Numbered from the stretch's first letter, positions 52,760 through 61,827 are shown. The stretch is 64,000 bases of DNA from Streptomyces sp. A0642 (GCF_004795105.1 NZ_SSBL01000005.1:124001-188000), one strand, 5' to 3'. Notes: generated by a model from the letters alone, not told the origin. Numbers and translations are program-made.

Positions 52760-52819
52760 CCCGCGGCGCGTCAGAGCAACGGCGTTGCTGCTCCACGGGC
52801 CTGTCCTGGATCTTCACGA

Positions 52820-53857
52820 TCAGTCGCTCCCCGGCAGGATCCCGGAGGACCTGTCGTCACCCGGCGGGTCGCGACGGGCGGAGTGGGCGAGGCGTTCGGC
52901 GAAGGCTTCGACGAGGCCGCGGAGTTCCTCCGGCCGTTCGATGACGAACGGCCGGTCCAGTGAGGCGAGTACCGCCGGCAGCCAGTCGAGGCGCTCGACG
53001 CGGAGGTCGACGCGGGCCCACGGTCCGGGCTCCCGTGCGGCGTCGCCCTCCGGGGGCGGCAGCTCCTCCACGAGCGCGAGGCCGGCGGGGAGGCGGCTAC
53101 GGATCTGCTCGGCCGTGCCCTGGACGCGCAGGGTCACCTCGTGCCGGTACGGAGCGGTGGCGAGCCCCGTCAGTACGCGCGTCGCCGGGTCCGGTCCGGT
53201 GGGCGGTGCGAACGAGCCGGGCAAGGTCCTCACGGCGCTGATGCGGTCCAGCCGGAACGTCCGGTCCTCCCCGGCCGCGGGGTCCGCGGCCGTGACGTAC
53301 CACTTCCCCGAGTGGGCGACGATGCCGTGCGGATGCAGGGTGCGTTCGCTGCGCCGGCCGTCGGCGGCGGTGTACCGGACCGAGACCGGCCGATGGCGGG
53401 TCACCGCGTCGGCGATCGGGAGCAGCACCGCGGAGTCCGGGGGCTCCGCCTCGCCGGGCGGAGCCGTGAAGGCGAGGGTTTCGAGTACGGCGTCCAGTGC
53501 GCGTCTCAGCCGTTCGGGCAGCACCCGCCGGATCTTGGCCGCCGCCGTCTCGCCCGCCGACCCCAGCGCCGTCGTCAGCCCGGACCGGCGGCCCGCCACC
53601 AGGCCGAGCAGGACGGCGAGCGCTTCGTCGTCGTTCAGCATGAGCGGGGGCATGCGGTACCCGGGGGCGAGCCGGTAGCCGCCGTAGCGGCCGCGCACCG
53701 ACTCGACGGGCACGTCGAGGTCGATGAGGTGTCCGGCGTAACGCCGCACGGTGCGTTCGTCGACGCCGAGCCGGCCGGCGAGTTCCGGCACGGTGCGGAT
53801 GCCGCCCGACTGCAGGAGCTCCAGCAGGGCGAGGACGCGGGCGAGGGGGCGGGCCAT
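52820..53857 (-). CDS. WYL-domain transcription regulator (YafY/DeoR-like)
   Basis: 345 residues. N-terminal HTH (LARVLALLELLQSGGIRTVP, then LGVDERTVRRYAGHL), a middle WYL domain (RPVSVRYTAADGRRSERTLH, WYVTAADPAA, FRLDRI) and a C-terminal WCX part. ATG at 53857; a GTG six bases upstream is in frame. Such regulators bind small ligands or nucleic acid. It is divergent from a VOC-family gene with a 25-bp palindrome between, typical for regulator/target pairs. Confidence 0.92.
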   Translation of the reverse strand: MARPLARVLALLELLQSGGIRTVPELAGRLGVDERTVRRYAGHLIDLDVPVESVRGRYGGYRLAPGYRMPPLMLNDDEALAVLLGLVAGRRSGLTTALGSAGETAAAKIRRVLPERLRRALDAVLETLAFTAPPGEAEPPDSAVLLPIADAVTRHRPVSVRYTAADGRRSERTLHPHGIVAHSGKWYVTAADPAAGEDRTFRLDRISAVRTLPGSFAPPTGPDPATRVLTGLATAPYRHEVTLRVQGTAEQIRSRLPAGLALVEELPPPEGDAAREPGPWARVDLRVERLDWLPAVLASLDRPFVIERPEELRGLVEAFAERLAHSARRDPPGDDRSSGILPGSD

Positions 53858-53876
53858 GGACACAAGTCTGCCGCCG

Positions 53877-53901
53877 ATACCGGGCCGGTTCCGCCCGGTA
53901 T
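53877..53901. promoter_or_regulatory. 25-bp palindrome between regulator and VOC gene
   Basis: ATACCGGGC, 7 nt, GCCCGGTAT: 9-bp perfect arms, 20 bp from the WYL start and 51 bp from the VOC start. Likely operator of the WYL regulator. Confidence 0.7.
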
Positions 53902-53951
53902 TGCTCGTAGCGTGCGTCGCAAGCACCCGACCACCAGGAGAAGAGAACCCC

Positions 53952-54350
53952 ATGGACTTCGTCTCTGTCCGCGTCATCAGCGGCGACGTGGCCCGCCTCG
54001 TCGCCTTCTACGAGCGCGCCACCGGCGTATCCGCCCGCTGGGCCAACGAGGACTTCGCCGAGCTCAGGACCGCTTCGGCCACCCTCGCGATCGGCAGCAC
54101 CCGCACCGTCCCGCTGTTCGCACCCGGCTCCGCCCGTCCGGCCGAGAACCGCAGCGTGATCCTCGAGTTCCGCGTCGACGACGTGGACGGCGTGTACGAG
54201 AGGTTGACCGGTTTCGTGGAGGACTTCGTCAACGAGCCCACCACGATGCCCTGGGGGAACCGCGCGCTGCTGTTCCGCGACCCCGACGGCAATCTCGTCA
54301 ACTTCTTCAGCCCCGTCACGCCGTCCGCCATCGAGAGGTTCGCCCGGTGA
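53952..54350 (+). CDS. VOC-family (glyoxalase-like) protein
   Basis: 132 residues. VOC fold: MDFVSVRVISGDVARLVAFY, VILEFRVDDVDGVY, and WGNRALLFRDPDGNLVNFF, the DPDGN turn being typical. Metal ligands: the N-terminal position is Ser/Val rather than His and only a C-terminal Asn/Phe is seen, so it may be a binding or antibiotic-resistance-like protein, not a glyoxalase. ATG at 53952 follows AGGAGA. Probably controlled by the divergent WYL regulator. Confidence 0.9.
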   Translation: MDFVSVRVISGDVARLVAFYERATGVSARWANEDFAELRTASATLAIGSTRTVPLFAPGSARPAENRSVILEFRVDDVDGVYERLTGFVEDFVNEPTTMPWGNRALLFRDPDGNLVNFFSPVTPSAIERFAR

Positions 54351-54820
54351 CCGGACGGCCCGGGCCATGCTCAGAGGCCGGGGAATCGGGCGATTCGGCC
54401 ATTCCGGCGCGCGGCGACTATTAAACCGCAGCTAAACTTAACCGGTTTGGTTCCAACGGTTGTCTCCCCCTTCACATGCCCCTAACCTCTCTTCCAGTCG
54501 CCTGATCGGAAGATGAACTCCCCGCGCACACCACCCATGTGAGCACGCATCACGGGGCCGCTCATCGGCCGTTTCTCGCGATCGATATCCTCGCCGGCCG
54601 GCGAGAGCCGCAATCACTATCCGGCCGACGAGCATTCCTCCCACCCCGGCCGCATTTCCTTTCGCCACGGAATATGGAATGCGCCTCGGAAGTCACACGC
54701 CGTCGCGCCGTTCGCGGCACGCCCCGGGGTGGAGGACGACCGCCATATACGGCAGAGCGTGACGCGTCGGACGGCCCTGCGTTCCGGTCCGTGGGCACGC
54801 CACCACATTGGGAGCGACAT
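54351..54820. other. 470-bp region upstream of the mannanase
   Basis: No gene. Contains an AT-rich palindromic operator-like element (54435-54452) and the mannanase leader. GGGAGCGACAT at the start codon is the ribosome site. Confidence 0.6.
54435..54452 (+). promoter_or_regulatory. LacI-type operator candidate
   Basis: AACTTAACCGGTTTGGTT: symmetrical about CCGG with 2 mismatched pairs per arm; central CG and flanking AAC/GTT resemble LacI/GalR sites. It lies 369 bp before the mannanase start. Confidence 0.45.
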
Positions 54821-56170
54821 ATGAGAAGGATGCTGGCCACCGCTGCGGGAGCGCTGCTGGCCGTCACCGCCGCCGTGCTCACCGCACCCCACGCGGCCCA
54901 GGCCGCCGATGCGTCCACGGGGTTCCACGTCAGCGACGGGCGCCTGCTCGACGCCAACAACAAGGACTTCGTCCTGCGCGGGGTCAACCACGCCCACACC
55001 TGGTACACGGCCAGGACTCCGCAGGCTCTCAAGGACATCAAGGCCCTCGGCGCCAACTCGGCGCGCGTGGTGCTCAGCACGGGCGACCAGTGGACCAAGA
55101 ACGACACCGCCGACGTCGCGGCCATCGTCAGCCAGTGCAAGGCCAGCCGCCTGGTCTGCGTGCTGGAGGCCCACGACACCACCGGGTACGGCGAGGCCGG
55201 CGCCGCGGTTCCGCTCTCCCGCGCGGTGGACTACTGGAAGGGGATCAAGAGCGCGGTCGAGGGCCAGGAGAAGTACATCATCCTGAACCTGGGCAACGAG
55301 CCGTACGGAAACACCGGCTACGCGAACTGGACCTCCGGCACCACCGACGCCATCAAGAGCATGCGGGCCGCCGGGTTCAAGCACACCATCATGGTGGACG
55401 CCCCGAACTGGGGCCAGGACTGGTCCTTCACCATGCGGGACAACGCGGCAGGAGTTTTCGCCGCCGACCCCGACAAGAACACGGTCTTCTCGATCCACAT
55501 GTACGGCGTCTATGACACGGCCGCCGAAGTGAAGGATTACCTGAACCGGTTTGTGTCACAGAAGCTGCCGATCGTCGTCGGTGAATTCGGGGACGCGCAT
55601 TCGGACGGCAACCCGGACGAGGACGCGATCATGGCCACGGCCCAGCAGCTGGGTCTCGGCTACCTGGGCTGGTCCTGGAGCGGCAACGGCGGCGGGGTCG
55701 AGTACCTGGACCTGGCCACCGGCTTCGACGCCGGCCGGCTGACCACGTGGGGCCAGCGGCTCTTCAACGGCGCCAACGGGATCAAGGCGACCTCGCACGA
55801 GGCCAGCGTGTACGGCAGCACGGACGGCGGCGGCGACGGAAACGGCGGGACCAGCCCCTGCCAGGTGAACTACCGGCTCAGCGACTGGGGCAGCACCTTC
55901 AACGCAGACGTCACCATCCGCAACACCGGCACCACCGCGGTCAAGGGCTGGAAGCTCCAGTTCTCCTTCCCGGGTGAGCAGAGGGTCAACTCCGCCTGGA
56001 ACGCCAAGGTCAGCCAGCAGGGAAAGGCGGTCACCGCCACCCACGAGGCCTGGACCGAGACCATTCCGGCAGGGGGGTCGGTGAGCTTCGGCTTCAACGG
56101 CTCCTCCACCTCGGCCAACAGCGCGCCCGGCGCCTTCACGCTCAACGGCACGTCCTGCACCAAGGCCTGA
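54821..56170 (+). CDS. Secreted GH5 endo-beta-mannanase with CBM2
   Basis: 449 residues. Signal peptide (MRRMLATAAGALLAVTAA, cleavage after AAQA). The GH5 catalytic domain (about 31-332) closely resembles the S. lividans ManA type (subfamily 8): acid/base Glu160 in NLGNEPYGN, nucleophile Glu255 in VVGEFGD, substrate Trp in LGWSWSGNG. A Gly-rich linker (GGGDGNGG) leads to a CBM2 (about 346-447, CQVNYRLSDWG and final Cys). It hydrolyses mannan outside the cell and binds cellulose. ATG at 54821 with GGAG at 6 nt. Confidence 0.94.
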   Translation: MRRMLATAAGALLAVTAAVLTAPHAAQAADASTGFHVSDGRLLDANNKDFVLRGVNHAHTWYTARTPQALKDIKALGANSARVVLSTGDQWTKNDTADVAAIVSQCKASRLVCVLEAHDTTGYGEAGAAVPLSRAVDYWKGIKSAVEGQEKYIILNLGNEPYGNTGYANWTSGTTDAIKSMRAAGFKHTIMVDAPNWGQDWSFTMRDNAAGVFAADPDKNTVFSIHMYGVYDTAAEVKDYLNRFVSQKLPIVVGEFGDAHSDGNPDEDAIMATAQQLGLGYLGWSWSGNGGGVEYLDLATGFDAGRLTTWGQRLFNGANGIKATSHEASVYGSTDGGGDGNGGTSPCQVNYRLSDWGSTFNADVTIRNTGTTAVKGWKLQFSFPGEQRVNSAWNAKVSQQGKAVTATHEAWTETIPAGGSVSFGFNGSSTSANSAPGAFTLNGTSCTKA

Positions 56171-56207
56171 CCGGACCAGAACGCTCCGCCCCGTGAGAGG
56201 GCGGAGG

Positions 56208-56247
56208 GAGGGGGTCTCCCCGCCCGGCCGGGCGGGGAGACCCCCTC
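56208..56247. terminator. Bidirectional terminator
   Basis: 18-bp perfect stem (GAGGGGGTCTCCCCGCCC and complement), loop GGCC, between the convergent mannanase and LacI genes; TTC follows on the plus strand. It abuts the LacI stop codon. Confidence 0.85.
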
Positions 56248-56248
56248 T

Positions 56249-57280
56249 TCACCTACCGGCAGGGGCATGCGCGGTGGAACCGCGCGGGGTGAGGGACGGG
56301 GTCGGCACCTGTACGGAACCGGTGTGCTGCCCCTCTATGACGGCGAACAGCGTACGGGCCACCTGCGCCCCGAAGCTGTGCACGTCGTGGCTCATCGCCG
56401 ACAGCGTGGGATGAGTGATCCGGCACAGCTGCGAGTCGTCCCAGGCCAGCAGCGAGAGGTCGTCGGGGACCACGAACCCCATCTCCGCGGCGACCCCCGC
56501 CCCTGCCACGGCCATGATGTCGTTGTCGTAGACGATGGCCGTCGGACGGTCGGCCGACATCAGGAGGGAGCGGGTGGCCCGGGCCCCCTCGCTCCCGTCG
56601 AAGCCGGTCGCGATCTGCCGGCCCTCCTCCAGTCCCAGCTCCCGCAGCGTGGCCGCGAAGGCCGCGGCCCGGATGGCACTGTGCCCGAGACCGACCGGGC
56701 CGCCGACACGGGCGATACGCCGGTGCCCGAGCGCCGCCAGATAGCGGACGGCCTCGTCCGTGGCGGTGGCGTCGTCGGTCCACACCGCGGGAAACGAACC
56801 GGTGAGGGACGGATGTCCGACGGCCACCGCCGGCAGCCCGATGGACTGCAGCGCCGGGACCCGCGGATCGTCCTCGTGGAAGTCGACCAGGATCGCGCCG
56901 GCGATCGTCTGGCTCCGCCACCAGGAGCGGTACAGCTCCGTCTCCTCGTCGAGGTCCCGCACCAGCCTCAGCAGCAGCGAGTACTGCCGGTCGGCCAGGA
57001 CGCTCTCGATCCCGGAGATGAAGTCCATGTAGAACGGTTCGAGCCCCAGCAGCCGGGCGGGGCGGCACAGGGCGAGGCCGACGATGTCGACCCGCTGGCT
57101 GGAGAGGCTGCGCGCGGTGAGGTTCGGGGACCAGCCCAGCTCCTTGGCCGCCTCGAAGATCCTCTGACGGGTGGCTTCCGAGACGCCCGGCTTCTGGTTG
57201 AACGCCAGGGAGACGGCCCCCTTGGAGACGCCGGCGCGGGCGGCGACGTCCTTGATCGTCACACGTGCGGGACTGTTCAC
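56249..57280 (-). CDS. LacI-family transcription regulator
   Basis: 343 residues. N-terminal LacI HTH ([18 protein letters not shown]) with hinge ([16 protein letters not shown]), then a periplasmic-binding-protein-like sugar domain ([25 protein letters not shown]). GTG at 57280 is chosen; GTG at 57262 is the alternative. By position it probably controls the convergent mannanase or a sugar uptake gene outside the window; the target is not proven. Confidence 0.93.
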   Translation of the reverse strand: MNSPARVTIKDVAARAGVSKGAVSLAFNQKPGVSEATRQRIFEAAKELGWSPNLTARSLSSQRVDIVGLALCRPARLLGLEPFYMDFISGIESVLADRQYSLLLRLVRDLDEETELYRSWWRSQTIAGAILVDFHEDDPRVPALQSIGLPAVAVGHPSLTGSFPAVWTDDATATDEAVRYLAALGHRRIARVGGPVGLGHSAIRAAAFAATLRELGLEEGRQIATGFDGSEGARATRSLLMSADRPTAIVYDNDIMAVAGAGVAAEMGFVVPDDLSLLAWDDSQLCRITHPTLSAMSHDVHSFGAQVARTLFAVIEGQHTGSVQVPTPSLTPRGSTAHAPAGR

Positions 57281-57722
57281 CTCGCGTCCGCGCGGCAGCG
57301 GGAGAAGGACGGCCGCGCCGCGGCGTGCGGAGCGAGGCGGCCGTTTCGAAGGAGAGGATGTCTCGGGAGAGTGCGCGCGCTTACCACGAGGCCGACTGTA
57401 TCGCCCCTGCCCGCCCCCGCCCCGGCTGCCTGACACCTCCCTCGGACCGGACGCCCCGCAGCGCTGTGACACCGCTCCGGGGATACTGCCGGTGCGGTGT
57501 CCCGCGGTGCTCGTGGGGGCGGTGCGGTGCGTAGGGCTCCAGGGGTTCACGACCGTGCCCGTACGAGCGTCCGTACGGCACCCGACGCAGAGACGATGTG
57601 CCCGTACGGCCGTTCCCGACGCGGAGACGACGTGCGCGTACGGCCGTTCCCGACGCGGAGACGACGTGCGCGTACGGCCCTTCCCGACGCAGAGACGCAG
57701 AGACGAAAAGAGCGAGAGCACT
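57281..57722. other. 442-bp region with tandem repeat before cobH
   Basis: Holds a 34-bp tandem repeat (57583-57697) 25 bp before the cobH start. Frames across it are phase-shifted Arg/Thr/Pro repeats with no ribosome site; no gene is called. No cobalamin riboswitch elements were recognised. Confidence 0.6.
57583..57697. repeat. 34-bp tandem repeat, 3.4 copies
   Basis: Units at 57583, 57617 and 57651 plus a 13-bp partial. Unit: CGACGCGGAGACGACGTGCG then CGTACGGCCGTTCC. Copies differ by one to four bases. The period equals that of the unrelated repeat at 48104. Confidence 0.95.
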
Positions 57723-58349
57723 GTGCACCAGTACGAGAAGGACGGACCGGCCATCTATCGCCAGTCCTTCGCCACCATCCGGGCCGAGGCGGATCTGACG
57801 GGCCTGCCGGCCGATGTGAGCCAGGTGGCGGTCCGGATGATCCACGCCTGCGGCATGGTCGACCTGGTGCGCGATCTCGCCTTCAGCCCGGACGTGGCGA
57901 GCCGCGCCCGTGCGGCGCTGCGCGGCGGGGCGCCGATCCTGTGCGACGTGGCGATGGTGGCCAGCGGCATCACCCGGCGGCGGCTGCCCGCGGACAACGA
58001 GGTGGTGTGCACCCTGTCCGACCCGTCGGTCCCCGCACTCGCGGCGGAGCTCGGTACGACCCGCAGCGCCGCTGCTCTGGAGCTGTGGCGCGACCGGCTG
58101 GACGGTGCGGTCGTCGCCGTCGGGAACGCCCCCACCGCACTGTTCCGGCTGCTCGAACTGATCGAGGAGGGGGCGCCGCGGCCGGCCGCCGTCATCGGTG
58201 TGCCGGTCGGTTTCGTGGGCGCCGCCGAGTCCAAGGACGCCCTGGCGGCGCACCCGTCGGGGCTCGACTACCTGATCGTGCGGGGCCGGCGGGGCGGCAG
58301 CGCGATGGCGGCCTCGGCCGTCAACGCCCTTGCGAGCGAGGAGGAGTGA
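57723..58349 (+). CDS. cobH: Precorrin-8X methylmutase
   Basis: 208 residues. The catalytic His lies in [13 protein letters not shown], with [16 protein letters not shown] and [12 protein letters not shown] further on, all typical of CobH/CbiC. It moves a methyl group from C-11 to C-12 of the corrin ring, forming hydrogenobyrinate/cobyrinate. GTG at 57723 follows GAGCGAGAG. First of three corrin-ring genes here; convergent with cobK. Confidence 0.94.
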   Translation: MHQYEKDGPAIYRQSFATIRAEADLTGLPADVSQVAVRMIHACGMVDLVRDLAFSPDVASRARAALRGGAPILCDVAMVASGITRRRLPADNEVVCTLSDPSVPALAAELGTTRSAAALELWRDRLDGAVVAVGNAPTALFRLLELIEEGAPRPAAVIGVPVGFVGAAESKDALAAHPSGLDYLIVRGRRGGSAMAASAVNALASEEE

Positions 58350-58361
58350 GCCGGCCGGGGG

Positions 58362-59117
58362 TCAGCGGGCGTGGCCGAGGAGCTCGCGCAGCAAGCTGAC
58401 GGCCTCTTCCGGCTTACCGGCCACCGCCACGCCTTCCGGGACCGGTGGCCGGCGCACCACGACCACCGGGATCCGCGCCTCGCGGGCCGCGGCGAGCTTG
58501 GGGGCGGTGGCGGCGCCGCCGCTGTCCTTCGTGACGAGGACGTCCACGCGGTGGCGGCGGATCAGCTCGCGCTCCCCGTCGAGGGTGAACGGCCCCCGGG
58601 CCGGCAGCGTCTCCATGCGCGCGGGGTACGGCGGTTCGGGCGCGTCCACCGACCGCGCCAGGAACCAGAGCCCGTCCAATCCGGCGAAGGCCCCGAGGCC
58701 GAGGCGTCCCGTCGTGAGGAAGACCCTCCGGCCCAGGGCGGGGAGCACCGCCGCGGCCTCCTCCAGGGATACGACCGGGTGCCAGTCGTCGCCCGGGCCG
58801 GGCACCCAGCCGGGGCGGCGCAGAGCCAGCAGAGGAACATGGGCGGCAGCGGCACCGGCGGCCGCGTGGAAACTGATCGTCCCGGCGAAAGGATGGGTGG
58901 CGTCGATGAGCGCATCCACCCGGTGCGTACGCAGCCAAGCGGCCAGGCCCCCGGCTCCGCCGAAACCACCGATGCGCACCTCACCGGGCGGCAGCCTCGG
59001 TCCGGCCACCCGGCCGGCCAGCGAACTGGTCACCCTGGACCCCTCGGGCAGCGCCGCCACCAGCAGCCCGGCCAGCCGACGGGCTTCCGTCGTGCCGCCG
59101 AGTACGAGCACGTGCAT
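58362..59117 (-). CDS. cobK: Precorrin-6A reductase
   Basis: 251 residues. N-terminal MHVLVLGGTTEARRLA, DATHPFAGTISFHAA and VTKDSGGAATAPKLAAA are signatures of CobK/CbiJ, which reduces the C18-C19 bond with NADPH. The start ATG at 59117 lies only 11 bp from the divergent cbiD start, with both ribosome sites in that gap. Confidence 0.95.
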   Translation of the reverse strand: MHVLVLGGTTEARRLAGLLVAALPEGSRVTSSLAGRVAGPRLPPGEVRIGGFGGAGGLAAWLRTHRVDALIDATHPFAGTISFHAAAGAAAAHVPLLALRRPGWVPGPGDDWHPVVSLEEAAAVLPALGRRVFLTTGRLGLGAFAGLDGLWFLARSVDAPEPPYPARMETLPARGPFTLDGERELIRRHRVDVLVTKDSGGAATAPKLAAAREARIPVVVVRRPPVPEGVAVAGKPEEAVSLLRELLGHAR

Positions 59118-59118
59118 C

Positions 59119-59128
59119 GGAGCCCTCC
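59119..59128. promoter_or_regulatory. Shared double Shine-Dalgarno between divergent cobK and cbiD
   Basis: GGAGCCCTCC: GGAG serves the plus-strand cbiD start at 59129, and on the minus strand GGAGGG serves cobK at 59117. With 11 bp between start codons, each promoter must lie inside the other gene. Confidence 0.8.
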
Positions 59129-60244
59129 ATGAGTGAGGCGACGGGTGGACGCGGCGCCCAACTCAAGCACACCGGTCTGCGCCCCGGCTGGACCACGGGT
59201 GCCTGCGCGACCGCTGCCGCGACGGCCGCGTACACGGCGCTGCTGACCGGCGAGTTCCCCGACCCGGTGGCCATCTCGCTGCCCGGCGGCCAGACCCCGG
59301 CCTTCGCGCTCGCGCGGGAGGAACTGCTCGACGGCCGGGCCATGGCCGGCATCGTCAAGGACGCGGGCGACGATCCCGACGTCACGCATGGGGCTCTCGT
59401 ACGGGCCACCGTGCGGGTCCTGCCGCCCGGCTCGGGTGTGGTGTTCCGGGCGGGGCCGGGCGTGGGCACGGTCACGCTGCCCGGCCTGCCGCTCGAGGTC
59501 GGTGAGCCCGCGGTCAATCCCGTGCCGCGCCGGATGATGCGCGAGCACATCGGGCGGGTCGCGGCGGAGCACGGCGGCGCGGGGGACGTGGAGATCACGC
59601 TCTCCGTGGACGACGGCGAGGAGATCGCCCGTTCCACGTGGAACCCCCGCCTGGGCATCCTGGGCGGGCTCTCGATCCTCGGCACCACCGGTGTGGTGGT
59701 GCCGTACTCCTGCTCGGCGTGGATCGACTCGATCCGCCGCGGGGTGGACGTGGCGCTGGCCGCCGGACAGACCCATGTCGCGGGGTGCACCGGTTCCACC
59801 TCGGAGAAGACCGTGGTGGCCGAGTACGGGCTGCCCGAGATCGCCCTTCTGGACATGGGGGACTTCGCGGGCGCGGTGCTCAAGTACGTACGCCGTCATC
59901 CGGTGGCGCGGCTCACCGTCTGCGGAGGGTTCGCCAAGCTGTCGAAGCTGGCGGCCGGCCATCTCGATCTGCACTCGGGACGCTCCCAGGTCGATCCGTC
60001 GTTCCTGGCCGGGCTGGCGCGGCTGGGCGGGGCCGACGACGCCTTGACGGCCGAAGTGGCCGCGGCGAACACCGGGCTGGCGGCGCTCCGCTCCTGCATG
60101 GCGCGCGGCATCGCGCTCGGTGACCTGGTGGCTTCGGCGGCCAGGGACGAGGCGCTGTCGGTGCTGCGGGGCGCGCCGGTCGCCGTCGACGTCCTCTGCA
60201 TCGACCGGGCGGGTGTGGTGGTCGGGCGCAGCAGCGTGCGCTGA
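59129..60244 (+). CDS. cbiD: Cobalt-precorrin-5B C1-methyltransferase
   Basis: 371 residues. Signature LRPGWTTGACATAAATAA at the N-terminus, GDVEITLSVDDGEEIA, GGLSILGTTGVVVPYS and AGCTGSTSEKTV, all CbiD. It methylates C-1 with SAM in ring contraction. CbiD is a mark of the cobalt-early (anaerobic-type) route, whereas cobH/cobK names come from the aerobic route; actinobacteria mix both. ATG at 59129 follows GGAG. Confidence 0.95.
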   Translation: MSEATGGRGAQLKHTGLRPGWTTGACATAAATAAYTALLTGEFPDPVAISLPGGQTPAFALAREELLDGRAMAGIVKDAGDDPDVTHGALVRATVRVLPPGSGVVFRAGPGVGTVTLPGLPLEVGEPAVNPVPRRMMREHIGRVAAEHGGAGDVEITLSVDDGEEIARSTWNPRLGILGGLSILGTTGVVVPYSCSAWIDSIRRGVDVALAAGQTHVAGCTGSTSEKTVVAEYGLPEIALLDMGDFAGAVLKYVRRHPVARLTVCGGFAKLSKLAAGHLDLHSGRSQVDPSFLAGLARLGGADDALTAEVAAANTGLAALRSCMARGIALGDLVASAARDEALSVLRGAPVAVDVLCIDRAGVVVGRSSVR

Positions 60245-60507
60245 GGCTCCGGCCGGGCCCGCTTCGTGGCGCCCGCACACCCCTCTCGCCGCCGCCTGCG
60301 AAATGATGAGCTGGTGGTCCTCAAACCTTCGTTTCAGGGCGAGTTGCAGGTTTATCTACGCGCGGAGCTATGACTCCCAACTGATCATTCGGGCAAATCA
60401 GGCAGGTTTCCGCACGTCTACTACTGGCGGGTTCGCGGAGCTGCTACAACAGATGACGCTCCATCAACTCCCCCCACTTCCCCCCACACTTCGGAGGGCT
60501 GACAGCT

Positions 60508-61302
60508 ATGTCAGTACGGAGATTCTGGGCGTCCGCAACCACGCTGATCCTCGCCGCCGTGACGGCTCTCGGCATGACCCACCCGGCCTCGGCCTCCACC
60601 GGAGGGTACGTCGCCCTGGGCGACTCGTACTCGTCCGGCGTCGGCGCCGGAAGCTATCTGTCCGACAGCGGTGACTGCCGCCGCAGCACCCTGGCCTATC
60701 CCTACCTGTGGGCGGCGGCGAACTCCCCTTCGTCGTTCGCCTTCGTCGCCTGTTCGGGTGCCACCACCAGCTCCGTGGCGAGCGGACAGCTCGGCCCGCT
60801 GAACTCGTCCACCTCGCTGGTCAGCGTCACCGCCGGCGGCAATGACGTCGGGTTCGCGGACGTCATGCAGGACTGCGTACTGTCCAGCGAGTCCACCTGC
60901 CTCGCCAGCGTGAACGCGGCCGTGGGCCAGATGAACAACACGCTGCCCTCCCGCCTGGGTTCGCTCTACGCGTCGATCCATTCCAGGGCTCCGCAGGCAC
61001 ATGTCGTCGTGCTGGGCTACCCCCGCTTCTACAAGATCGGCGGCAGCTGCGTCGCCGGTCTCACGGAGAAGGAGCGCACCGCGATCAACGACGCGTCCGC
61101 CGTGCTGAACGGGGTGATCGCCAAGCAGGCGGCGAACGCCGGCTTCGCCTTCTCCAGCGTCGTCGACGAGTTCACCGGGCATGAACTGTGCTCCGGCGAC
61201 GCATGGCTGCACAGCGTCTCGATCCCGATCGAGAACTCGTACCACCCCAAGGCGGTGGGCCAGTCGAACGGCTATCTGCCCGCCTTCCGTTCGGCCGCGT
61301 AG
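60508..61302 (+). CDS. Secreted SGNH-family esterase/lipase
   Basis: 264 residues. Signal peptide (SVRRFWASATTLILAAVTAL, cleavage about ASAS), then SGNH block I LGDSYSSGVGAG with the nucleophilic Ser, block III-like GGNDVGF (Asn) and C-terminal block V SYHPKAVGQSNG with catalytic His (S-x-H-P). Disulfide cysteines are paired. It resembles the S. coelicolor/S. rimosus secreted lipase family. ATG at 60508 with GGAGGG 11 nt upstream. A hairpin (61318-61363) follows. Confidence 0.93.
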   Translation: MSVRRFWASATTLILAAVTALGMTHPASASTGGYVALGDSYSSGVGAGSYLSDSGDCRRSTLAYPYLWAAANSPSSFAFVACSGATTSSVASGQLGPLNSSTSLVSVTAGGNDVGFADVMQDCVLSSESTCLASVNAAVGQMNNTLPSRLGSLYASIHSRAPQAHVVVLGYPRFYKIGGSCVAGLTEKERTAINDASAVLNGVIAKQAANAGFAFSSVVDEFTGHELCSGDAWLHSVSIPIENSYHPKAVGQSNGYLPAFRSAA

Positions 61303-61317
61303 GCCCGACGGCGAGGG

Positions 61318-61363
61318 GGCGCGGCCCGCTCCGGAGTTCCCGGCTCCGGAACGGGGCCGCGCC
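61318..61363. terminator. Hairpin between convergent genes
   Basis: GGCGCGGCCCG pairs with CGGGGCCGCGCC (one bulge), with an inner TCCGGA pair. It separates the esterase and the SnoaL-like gene. Confidence 0.65.
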
Positions 61364-61413
61364 TCTCCCGTACCCGGGTACGCGCCGGGGCCGCCGGGCG
61401 GACGCACCACCGG

Positions 61414-61827
61414 TCAGTACCGCTCGACCAGGTGCTCCCGGCCCGCCGGGGGGTCGTACGGCTCCGGCCAGAAGTCGGTGATCCCGTTGATCCGCGCCTG
61501 TGCGTCGAACGTGAAGAAGTGGACGGCGTGCGACTCCTGGGCGCCGTCCGTGAAGCGGGTCCGGACAGCGGCCTGCCGCCCGCCGCCGTCGGCCACGATC
61601 CGCTCGACGCGCACCCTCCAGTCCCCCGGGTACTCCCCGTTGAACGCCAGATACCGCTCCTTGCCGCGAATGCGCTCGCGGGTCTGCGGCAGGTCGTACA
61701 GCACGTCGTCGGCGAGTGTGGCCGCGAAGGTGTCCCAGTCGCGGAGGTCGGCCGCGGTCCAGTAGTTCTCGACCGTGGCGCGCAGATCTGCGGTCGGATC
61801 CGCGGTCGAATCAGCAGTCGTGGTCAT
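61414..61827 (-). CDS. SnoaL/NTF2-like protein
   Basis: 137 residues. The NTF2-like fold is seen in TVENYWTAADLRDWDTFAATL, ADDVLYDLPQ, RERIRGKERYLAF and HFFTFDAQARINGI. Members are cyclases, hydratases or binding proteins; no function can be assigned. ATG at 61827. It is followed on the same strand by nothing obvious and preceded by a methyltransferase. Confidence 0.9.
   Translation of the reverse strand: MTTTADSTADPTADLRATVENYWTAADLRDWDTFAATLADDVLYDLPQTRERIRGKERYLAFNGEYPGDWRVRVERIVADGGGRQAAVRTRFTDGAQESHAVHFFTFDAQARINGITDFWPEPYDPPAGREHLVERY

Noticed and set aside
54808..54815. CebR-type operator (TGGGAGCG) before the mannanase
   Set aside because: Only a half-site, and it coincides with the ribosome-binding site; the CGCTCCCA half is missing.
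57171..57722. Upstream extension of cobH through the 34-bp repeat
   Set aside because: The added sequence is Arg/Pro-rich repeat translation and antisense to the LacI gene; the family N-terminus begins at GTG 57723.
57281..59129. Cobalamin riboswitch before the corrin genes
   Set aside because: No B12-box-like sequence or matching multi-stem layout was recognised; the cobK-cbiD gap is only 11 bp.
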